Positions 6,999-11,706 of a stretch of DNA of 11,706 bases are shown piece after piece. Below the pieces are notes generated by a model. It was not told the DNA's origin, made no database searches, and saw only the letters and a program-made list of their open reading frames with translations. The stretch lies in the NCBI GenBank assembly GCA_903886165.1, contig CAISLL010000235.1:1-11706 (forward strand), written 5' to 3'. Position 1 is the first letter of the stretch; each line of letters opens with the position of its first letter. The stretch is from an uncultured beta proteobacterium. Its GTDB lineage: Bacteria > Pseudomonadota > Gammaproteobacteria > Burkholderiales > Burkholderiaceae_C. The position numbers and the translations under genes are program-made.

Positions 6999-8258
6999 AT
7001 GGCAGTCTGGGCTTTAGGCATCAATCACACCACCGCGCCGCTTGATCTGCGCGGCCGGTTTGCGTTTCCGATCGACCAGGTGGAAGCCACCCTGCGTGGC
7101 TTGCGCAACACCCTGAGGCACCAACCTGAAGCCGCGTTGATTTCCACCTGCAACCGCACAGAAATCTACTGTGCCGGCGATAACCCACAACTGGAGCACA
7201 CGCTGGACTGGATGGCCAAGGCAGGTGGTGTGTCCCCGGCACTGCTGCGCTCGCACTCCTACACGCTGGAAAACAGCCTGGTGGCACGCCATGCGTTTCG
7301 GGTCACCAGCGGCCTGGACTCCATGGTGCTTGGCGAAACTCAAATCCTGGGTCAGATCAAACACGCCGTGCGTGCCGCCGAAGCAGCTGGCTCCCTTGGC
7401 AACACCCTGAGTCAGCTGTTCCAACGCTCATTTGCCGTGGCCAAAGAGGTGCGCACCTCAACCGAGATCGGCGCTCACTCCATCAGCATGGCGGCGGCCG
7501 CCGTGCGCCTGGCCGGGCAACTGTTTGAAGACCTGGGCGAGGTCAGGATGCTGTTTGTCGGCGCCGGCGAGATGATCGAACTCTGCGCCACCCATTTTGC
7601 CGCCAAGACCCCCAAATCCATGGTGATTGCCAACCGCACGCTGGAGCGCGGCGAAAAACTGGCCAGCCGTTTTGGCGGCGAGGTGATGCACCTGGCCGAG
7701 CTGCCGGACCGCCTGCACGAGTTTGACGCTGTCATCAGCTGCACCGCCAGCACGCTGCCCATCATTGGCCTGGGCATGGTGGAACGCGCCTTGAAGAAGC
7801 GCAAGCACCGACCCATCTTCATGGTCGATCTGGCGGTGCCACGTGACATTGAGCTGGAAGTCAAGGCCCTGGAAGACATTTACCTCTACACCGTGGACGA
7901 TCTGGCCGGTGTGGTGCAAACCGCGCAGGCCAACCGCCAGGCAGCCGTGGCACAGGCCGAGGCCATAGTGGATGCCGGTGTGCAGAGTTTCATGCGCTGG
8001 GTTGACCTGCGTGGCTCGGTGCCCCTGATCCAGCAGCTCAATGCCCAGGCCGATGAATGGCGTGCCGTCGAGATCGCACGCGCCCGCAAGCTGCTGGCCA
8101 AGGGAACGGACGTGGACGCCGTGCTGGAAGCTCTCTCAAAGGGTCTGACACAAAAGATGCTGCACGGTGCCATGGCCGAGTTGCGCGCCGGCGACAACGC
8201 AGCCCGCGAGCGCGCCACTACCGCCGTGCAACATTTCTTTTTGCGTAAAGAACGTTAG
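6999..8258 (+). CDS. hemA: Glutamyl-tRNA reductase
   Basis: A 419-residue enzyme that reduces Glu-tRNA(Glu) with NADPH to glutamate-1-semialdehyde, the first step of C5-pathway tetrapyrrole (haem) synthesis. The N-terminal catalytic domain has GINHTTAPLDLR (7-18) and ISTCNRTEIY (48-57) with nucleophile Cys51. The family signature HAFRVTSGLDSMVLGETQILGQ runs 98-119. The NADPH-binding domain has LFVGAGEM (185-192) and NRTLERGEKLA (about 213-223), and MVDLAVPRDI (about 274-283) follows. The C-terminal helical dimerisation domain, ending in VQHFFLRKER, is complete. ATG 6999 is fixed by the conserved MAVWALGINHTTAP start; there is no Shine-Dalgarno, and a -10 box sits six bases upstream. It heads the hemA-prfA-prmC gene order, but a 178-bp gap containing a large palindrome separates it from prfA, so read-through may be limited. 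No anomaly in the coding sequence. Confidence 0.97.
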   Translation: MAVWALGINHTTAPLDLRGRFAFPIDQVEATLRGLRNTLRHQPEAALISTCNRTEIYCAGDNPQLEHTLDWMAKAGGVSPALLRSHSYTLENSLVARHAFRVTSGLDSMVLGETQILGQIKHAVRAAEAAGSLGNTLSQLFQRSFAVAKEVRTSTEIGAHSISMAAAAVRLAGQLFEDLGEVRMLFVGAGEMIELCATHFAAKTPKSMVIANRTLERGEKLASRFGGEVMHLAELPDRLHEFDAVISCTASTLPIIGLGMVERALKKRKHRPIFMVDLAVPRDIELEVKALEDIYLYTVDDLAGVVQTAQANRQAAVAQAEAIVDAGVQSFMRWVDLRGSVPLIQQLNAQADEWRAVEIARARKLLAKGTDVDAVLEALSKGLTQKMLHGAMAELRAGDNAARERATTAVQHFFLRKER

Positions 8259-8300
8259 CTGGGCTGCCCGTTCAAGACGCCCGCGGCGACTCGCCCTGGC

Positions 8301-8387
8301 TGTCATTGCACCTTCAGCTGTCATTGCGGGCTTGACCCGCAATCCAGGCCCGGCCGCACCGGGTCCCGGGTCAAGCCCGGGATGACA
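8301..8387. repeat. GC-rich palindromic interspersed repeat (REP/MITE-like) between hemA and prfA
   Basis: The left arm at 8319-8338 (TGTCATTGCGGGCTTGACCC) and right arm at 8368-8387 (GGGTCAAGCCCGGGATGACA) are reverse complements with two mismatches in 20, enclosing a 29-base centre that is itself able to pair (GGCCCGG with CCGGGTC). A second TGTCATTGC at 8301-8309 repeats the outer end, hinting at a decayed neighbour or insertion scar. Elements beginning GTCATTGCGGGCTTGACCC and ending in GGGATGACA are familiar as multi-copy palindromes in many proteobacterial genomes, but I cannot assign a family name. In RNA it would form a long hairpin able to attenuate transcription or protect hemA mRNA. 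No T-tract follows. Confidence 0.85.
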
Positions 8388-8436
8388 AGCCAAAATCACA
8401 TTGCGATCCGATCCCCCTCACCTGCCACCTTGCCCC

Positions 8437-9531
8437 ATGAAACCCTTTCTCCGCCAACAACTCGCCCGCTACGCCGACCGACTTGGAGAGCTTGAATTCT
8501 TGCTGTCACGCCAGGACATCATGGGCGACATGGAACAGTTCCTGAAACTGTCGCGCGAACACACCGACGTGGCCGCCGTGGCGGGTCGCTGGCAGCGCTA
8601 CCAGCAGCGTGAAGCCGACCTGGCGGCAGCGCAAGACCTGCTGAAAGGCTCGGCCGATGACGCCGACATGGCCGAAATGGCGCAAGAGGAAATTGATGGC
8701 GCACAGGCCGAGTTGGCGCAACTGGAGGCCGAGTTGCAGCGCATGTTGCTACCCAAAGACCCGGACGACACACGGCCAGCGTTTGTTGAAATACGCGCCG
8801 GCACCGGAGGTGACGAATCTGCGCTGTTTGCAGCCGATCTGGCACGCATGTACCTGCGTTATGGCGACCGCAAGGGCTGGAAGCATGAAATCATCAGCGA
8901 ATCCGCCAGTGAACTGGGTGGCTACAAAGAAGTGGTGTTGCGCATAGAGGGTGACAACGTGTACGGCGCGCTCAAGTTCGAGTCCGGTGGCCACCGTGTG
9001 CAGCGTGTGCCGGTGACCGAGACACAAGGCCGCATCCACACCAGTGCCTGCACCGTGGCGGTGCTGGCCGAACCCGACGAGGCCGAAGCGATCAAGATCA
9101 ACCCGTCTGACCTGCGCATTGACACCTACCGCGCCAGCGGCGCTGGCGGCCAGCACATCAACAAGACCGACTCGGCGGTGCGCATCACCCACCTGCCCAC
9201 CGGGACCGTGGCCGAATGCCAGGACGGGCGCAGCCAGCACGCCAACAAGGCGCAGGCGCTCAAGGTGCTCACAGCCAGAATCCACGAAAAAGACCGAGCC
9301 GAGCGCGCTGCGAAAGATGCCGCCGAGCGCAAGAGCCTGGTTGGCAGCGGCGATCGCAGCGACCGCATCCGCACCTACAACTTTCCGCAGGGCCGCCTGA
9401 CCGACCACCGCATCAACCTGACCCTGTACAAACTGCTGAGCATCATGGAAGGTGACCTGGAGGACGTGGTGAACGCCCTGCAGGCGCACGAGGCCGCCAC
9501 ACAGTTGGCGGCACTGGAGCTGAACGCCTGA
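8437..9531 (+). CDS. prfA: Peptide chain release factor 1
   Basis: A 364-residue class I release factor that recognises UAA and UAG stop codons in the ribosomal A site and triggers peptidyl-tRNA hydrolysis. Domain 1 is the helical N-terminal part (about 1-105). The stop-codon-reading tripeptide PVT (192-194) is of the RF1 type (RF2 has SPF). The catalytic GGQ lies at 237-239 within RASGAGGQHINKTDSAVR, and the later FPQGRLTDHRIN stretch is typical of RF1. Length matches the usual 355-365. The frame is open 36 bases further upstream (TTG at 8401), but the family begins MKPFLRQQLARYADRL, so ATG 8437 is preferred; no Shine-Dalgarno is obvious. Its Gln239 is the expected methylation target of PrmC, encoded next. 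The gene is preceded by a large palindromic repeat and followed by a 65-bp AT-rich repeat-like spacer. Confidence 0.97.
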   Translation: MKPFLRQQLARYADRLGELEFLLSRQDIMGDMEQFLKLSREHTDVAAVAGRWQRYQQREADLAAAQDLLKGSADDADMAEMAQEEIDGAQAELAQLEAELQRMLLPKDPDDTRPAFVEIRAGTGGDESALFAADLARMYLRYGDRKGWKHEIISESASELGGYKEVVLRIEGDNVYGALKFESGGHRVQRVPVTETQGRIHTSACTVAVLAEPDEAEAIKINPSDLRIDTYRASGAGGQHINKTDSAVRITHLPTGTVAECQDGRSQHANKAQALKVLTARIHEKDRAERAAKDAAERKSLVGSGDRSDRIRTYNFPQGRLTDHRINLTLYKLLSIMEGDLEDVVNALQAHEAATQLAALELNA

Positions 9532-9534
9532 TTT

Positions 9535-9596
9535 ATATGAGAAATTGGCGTCTAGTGCTTATATACATTGCTTTGACAGCTGCTTTTTAGATAGTA
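9535..9596. repeat. Degenerate AT-rich interspersed repeat between prfA and prmC
   Basis: The 65-bp spacer is sharply AT-rich between two GC-rich genes. It shares AAATT.GC..TAG..CTT, then GC.T, then AGCT...TTT with the slyX-grxD spacer (10759-10802), with one single-base gap. It also resembles short imperfect-palindrome repeats (AAATTGGCCTCTAGC...GCTAGCAGCTAT type) that I recall as frequent in Comamonadaceae genomes. The repeat runs up to the prmC start codon. A perfect TTGACA at 9573-9578 has no fitting -10 box 16-18 bp downstream, so I do not call a promoter. Confidence 0.5.
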
Positions 9597-10469
9597 ATGA
9601 TGTCACCCGTATCGACGCCCGTCAATCTGGCCCAGACGCTGGCCGCCCTGCAAACCGCCGGGCTGGAGCGGCTGGACGCACAGTTGCTGTTGCTGCATGT
9701 CCTGGGGCACGCGCCCACACAGCGCGGATGGCTGCTGGCGCATGACACTGACCTGCTGCCGCCAGAACGCGCTGCCGTGTTGGCAACCCTCGTCCAACGC
9801 CGCCTGCAGGGCGAACCGCTGGCTTATTTGACCGGATACAAGGAATTCTTTGGCCTGGTCCTGAAAGTGGACGCTCGCGTGCTGGTGCCCAGGCCTGACA
9901 CGGAAACCCTGGTGATATGGGCACTGGAGGTGTTGCATGGCCAGCAACGCGTGATCGACCTGGGCACCGGCAGCGGCGCGATTGCGCTGGCGTTGAAAGC
10001 CAGCCGACCCGTGCTCCAGGTGTCTGCCATCGATTTCAGCCACGATGCCTTGGCCGTGGCGCAGGCCAACGCCGAACGGCTACAGCTTGACGTGAGCTTC
10101 AGTCAAGGCGTGTGGCTGGCGGGCTTGCCCGACCCATCCTTCAGATTTGACTGCATTGTCTCCAACCCGCCCTACATTGCCGCACTTGACCCCCACCTGG
10201 CCGCCCTCACCCACGAGCCGCTGCCGGCGTTGGCCAGTGGCGCCGATGGCCTCGATGACCTGCGCCAGATCATCATGCAAGCGCCTGCACACCTCAAGCC
10301 CGGTGGCTGGCTGCTGCTGGAGCATGGTTACGACCAGGCCCAAATAGTGCGTGCCTTGCTGACATCGGCAGGCTTTGCCCAGGTGCGGTCCCGCTGTGAT
10401 CTGGCGGGCATTGAGCGCTGTAGCGGCGGGCAATTCCAGGCCTCACCCCGTGTCACTTGCCCCACCTGA
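9597..10469 (+). CDS. prmC: Release factor glutamine N5-methyltransferase PrmC (HemK)
   Basis: A 290-residue SAM-dependent methyltransferase that N5-methylates the glutamine of the GGQ motif in RF1 and RF2, which is needed for efficient termination. The N-terminal helical substrate-binding domain (about 1-80) includes GEPLAYLTGYKEFFGL (72-87) and LVPRPDTE (96-103), both typical of PrmC. The Rossmann methyltransferase domain has VIDLGTGSGAIAL (119-131; SAM binding) and the catalytic NPPY (190-193) that holds the target glutamine. KPGGWLLLEHGYDQ and the C-terminal DLAGIER segment complete the fold. Two adjacent ATGs (9597 and 9600) could serve as start; neither has a Shine-Dalgarno, and the upstream bases belong to the AT-rich repeat. 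Lying directly behind prfA, its substrate gene, it keeps the classical order. slyX follows after 12 bp, so the two are probably co-transcribed. Confidence 0.96.
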   Translation: MMSPVSTPVNLAQTLAALQTAGLERLDAQLLLLHVLGHAPTQRGWLLAHDTDLLPPERAAVLATLVQRRLQGEPLAYLTGYKEFFGLVLKVDARVLVPRPDTETLVIWALEVLHGQQRVIDLGTGSGAIALALKASRPVLQVSAIDFSHDALAVAQANAERLQLDVSFSQGVWLAGLPDPSFRFDCIVSNPPYIAALDPHLAALTHEPLPALASGADGLDDLRQIIMQAPAHLKPGGWLLLEHGYDQAQIVRALLTSAGFAQVRSRCDLAGIERCSGGQFQASPRVTCPT

Positions 10470-10481
10470 GCCCGACGAAAT

Positions 10482-10727
10482 ATGCCAACACCCGCACCCA
10501 CGACACCGACCCAAGACGCCAACAGCATCGACACGCGTCTGATCGAACTTGAAATCAAGGCCAGCTTCGCCGAAGACTTGATCGACAAACTCGACCAGAT
10601 CATCACCCGCCAGCAATACCAGATTGACCACCTGATGCGCGAAGTGCAGTTCTTGCGCCAGCAAGCGCCCAATGACGGGCAAGTGCCAGTACGCAACCTG
10701 CGCGATGAGTTGCCACCGCACTATTGA
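10482..10727 (+). CDS. slyX: SlyX family protein
   Basis: An 81-residue small protein with a hydrophilic Pro/Thr-rich head (1-15), then a long amphipathic coiled-coil helix (about 16-62) with heptad-spaced Leu/Ile (IELEIKASFAEDLIDKLDQ and IDHLMREVQFLRQQ). It ends in DELPPHY, and the PPHY C-terminus is a SlyX hallmark. The E. coli protein is about 72 residues. Biochemical function is unknown; the fold suggests oligomerisation. The ATG lies 12 bp after the prmC stop with only a weak GACGAAA ribosome binding site, consistent with translation coupled to prmC. No terminator is visible immediately after it; instead a 173-bp spacer with an AT-rich repeat leads to grxD. Confidence 0.92.
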   Translation: MPTPAPTTPTQDANSIDTRLIELEIKASFAEDLIDKLDQIITRQQYQIDHLMREVQFLRQQAPNDGQVPVRNLRDELPPHY

Positions 10728-10740
10728 GTCCATGTCCAAA

Positions 10741-10802
10741 AAAAATGCAACAAATTAGCCATTAGCCCTTTAATCAAAAGCGTATTGAGCTATATTTAAT
10801 GC
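10741..10802. repeat. Degenerate AT-rich interspersed repeat between slyX and grxD
   Basis: A stretch of A/T-rich DNA that starts with an A-run (10738-10744). It contains AAATTAGCC, TAGCCCTTT and AAAGCGTA, which form an imperfect inverted repeat around 10764-10786, then GAGCTATATTT. Its layout matches the prfA-prmC spacer. It probably belongs to the same Comamonadaceae-type short repeat; the family was not checked by search. Confidence 0.5.
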
Positions 10803-10900
10803 AGCATGTTGCAACACCCCTAAACGGCACAGGGTCACCCCCCCACAGGGCCATTGAAGGTGAAATAATCCGGCTTGTTATTCACAAAGGAACTTTTAGC

Positions 10901-11227
10901 ATGAGCGACGTACAACAACGCATCGATGACCTGGTCAAACAAAACGACATTCTGCTGTTCATGAAAGGCAGCGCCAGCTTTCCGCAGTGCGGCTTTTCCG
11001 GCCGTGCCATCCAGATCCTGAAAGCCTGCGGCGTGGACGCCAAGGACATCAAGACGGTCAACGTGCTGGAAGACGACGGCATTCGCGCTGGCATCAAGGA
11101 TTACAGCAACTGGCCGACCATTCCGCAGTTTTACCTGAAAGGTGAATTCATCGGCGGCTCGGACATCATGATGGAGATGTACGAAAACGGCGAACTCCAG
11201 GCCATGCTGGGCACCCCTGCAGCCTGA
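10901..11227 (+). CDS. grxD: Monothiol glutaredoxin Grx4 (CGFS type)
   Basis: A 108-residue monothiol glutaredoxin. Members bind a glutathione-ligated [2Fe-2S] cluster as dimers, or as heterodimers with BolA, and deliver Fe-S clusters to target proteins rather than acting as general thiol reductants. Visible hallmarks are the active-site CGFS (30-33) after KGSASFPQ, the glutathione-binding WPTIPQ (71-76) with cis-Pro75, and GGSDI (85-89). Length is typical (about 105-115). The frame is open upstream to an ATG at 10799, but MSDVQQRIDDLVKQN is the family-like N-terminus, and AAAGGAA about ten bases before ATG 10901 is the best ribosome binding site, so I start there. The 173-bp upstream spacer suggests its own promoter, though I see only a weak AATAAT (10864-10869) with no -35 box. 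A strong terminator follows. It could support the Fe-S-rich oxidoreductase elsewhere in the window (inference). Confidence 0.96.
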   Translation: MSDVQQRIDDLVKQNDILLFMKGSASFPQCGFSGRAIQILKACGVDAKDIKTVNVLEDDGIRAGIKDYSNWPTIPQFYLKGEFIGGSDIMMEMYENGELQAMLGTPAA

Positions 11228-11249
11228 TCCATACAGCGTCTGAACCCTC

Positions 11250-11288
11250 AAAGCGCGGGGCGTCGCCAGACCCCCCGCGCTTTTGTTT
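11250..11288 (+). terminator. Rho-independent terminator after grxD
   Basis: AAAGCGCGGGG (11250-11260) pairs perfectly with CCCCGCGCTTT (11273-11283), an 11-bp GC-rich stem with a 12-base loop. It is followed by a T-rich tail (TTTTGTTT, 11281-11288). It starts 22 bases after the grxD stop codon and should end that transcript. Confidence 0.9.
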
Positions 11289-11311
11289 GCCCGAAAACAG
11301 GCCTTTAAAAT
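11283..11311 (+). promoter_or_regulatory. Putative sigma-70 promoter of metG
   Basis: TTGTTT (11283-11288) as -35 and TAAAAT (11306-11311) as -10 are separated by 17 bp, predicting a start near 11318 and a leader of about 27 bases. The -35 box coincides with the T-tail of the grxD terminator. The -10 matches consensus at five of six bases, the -35 at three of six. Confidence 0.45.
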
Positions 11312-11344
11312 CGGTCTGTATTCTTTTTGGAAATCACCCCGCCC

Positions 11345-11706
11345 ATGCCACGCCAACTCTTTGTCACCACCGCCCTGCCCTACGCCAATGGCAATTTCCA
11401 CATTGGCCACATCATGGAGTACATCCAGGCCGACATCTGGGTGCGTTACCAAAAGATGATGGGCAACGCGGTGGACTTCTGCTGCGCCGACGACACCCAT
11501 GGGGCGCCGATCATGATTGCAGCTGAAAAGGCCGGCATCACACCGCAGCAGTTTGTGGCCAACATTGCCGCCGGGCGCAAGCCGTATCTGGATGGTTTTC
11601 ACATCGGGTTCGACAACTGGCACAGCACCGACGCACCAGAAAACCACGAACTGGCACGCCAGATCTACCGTGACCTGCGCGACAACAAGGACGGCTCGCT
11701 GATCGA
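11345..11706 (+). CDS. metG: Methionyl-tRNA synthetase, N-terminal part (runs off right edge)
   Basis: The first 120 codons of a class I aminoacyl-tRNA synthetase that charges tRNA(Met) with methionine using ATP. The Rossmann catalytic domain begins with LFVTTALPYANGNFHIGH, containing the HIGH ATP-binding signature at residues 19-22. It continues with EYIQADIWVRYQKMMG and FCCADDTHGAPIM, all characteristic of MetG. FDNWHSTDAPEN near residues 93-104 matches the bacterial enzyme as well. The frame is open to the window edge, so the zinc-binding, KMSKS and anticodon-binding regions lie outside. The start ATG is fixed by the family N-terminus (MPRQLFVTTALPY). The only purine-rich stretch upstream, GGAAA at 11329-11333, is rather far from the ATG. 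A strong terminator and a likely own promoter separate it from grxD. Confidence 0.96.
   Translation, partial: MPRQLFVTTALPYANGNFHIGHIMEYIQADIWVRYQKMMGNAVDFCCADDTHGAPIMIAAEKAGITPQQFVANIAAGRKPYLDGFHIGFDNWHSTDAPENHELARQIYRDLRDNKDGSLI

Noticed and set aside
8136..8399. Minus-strand ORF of 87 codons containing HPGLDPG...GLRVKPAMT
   Set aside because: This peptide is the familiar false translation of the palindromic repeat at 8319-8387; the rest is antisense to hemA.
8401..8436. Upstream extension of prfA from TTG 8401
   Set aside because: Family N-terminus begins at MKPFLRQQ; the extension is Pro-rich and has no ribosome binding site.
8749..9489. 246-codon minus-strand ORF opposite prfA
   Set aside because: Lies wholly antisense to a clear prfA; composition (His/Val/Gly-rich) is typical of a shadow frame in GC-rich DNA.
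9573..9596. Perfect TTGACA before prmC as a promoter
   Set aside because: No -10-like hexamer 16-18 bp downstream; that position falls on the prmC start codon.
10799..10900. Upstream extension of grxD from ATG 10799
   Set aside because: ATG 10901 has the ribosome binding site and matches the usual start; the extension begins in repeat sequence.
10835..11647. 270-codon minus-strand ORF opposite grxD and metG
   Set aside because: Covers two well-supported plus-strand genes and the grxD terminator; no recognisable motif.
1..11706. CRISPR array, defence system, prophage, integron or transposase
   Set aside because: No regularly spaced direct repeats, no transposase or integrase motifs, and all sizeable genes are identified housekeeping or conserved families.

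Overview
The window is chromosomal housekeeping DNA from a betaproteobacterium, most probably a member of the Burkholderiales family Comamonadaceae (Rhodoferax/Polaromonas-like). This rests on two kinds of evidence: the gene content and order (a giant DUF3683-type FAD/Fe-S oxidoreductase, then DUF971, ubiE and a Tim44-like gene; and hemA-prfA-prmC-slyX-grxD-metG), and the short degenerate AT-rich repeats between genes. The genus is an inference and was not tested by a search. I see no prophage, transposase, CRISPR array, rRNA or tRNA.

Left half (1-5687), all on the minus strand and read right to left: a 1319-residue fused flavin/iron-sulfur dehydrogenase (DUF3683 + GlcD-like FAD domain + two 4Fe-4S clusters + two CCG domains), a DUF971 protein 31 bp downstream, ubiE (ubiquinone C-methyltransferase), and the 5' part of a Tim44-like exported/membrane protein that runs off the left edge. 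Close spacing suggests one respiratory-chain-linked transcription unit: a putative 2-hydroxyacid dehydrogenase that would feed electrons to quinone, next to a quinone-biosynthesis enzyme.

Middle (5688-6998): a 207-bp divergent spacer, a plus-strand glycerophosphodiester phosphodiesterase (ugpQ-type), and a small minus-strand three-helix membrane protein whose 3' end overlaps the end of ugpQ tail to tail.

Right half (6999-11706), all plus strand: hemA (glutamyl-tRNA reductase), prfA (release factor 1), prmC (methyltransferase acting on the GGQ glutamine of release factors), slyX, grxD (monothiol CGFS glutaredoxin) with a clear intrinsic terminator, and the first 120 codons of metG. HemA-prfA-prmC is the classical proteobacterial arrangement; here its two junctions are filled by two different interspersed repeats, a GC-rich 69-bp palindrome before prfA and an AT-rich degenerate repeat before prmC.

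The most unusual signals are sequence-level rather than new genes: a perfect 14+1+14 palindrome inside the oxidoreductase gene, candidate repeat-derived segments within two protein-coding genes, and a perfect -10 box only six bases before the hemA start codon, which predicts a leaderless mRNA. I found no convincing new defence or mobile system. The least-characterised function here is the giant oxidoreductase and its DUF971 partner.
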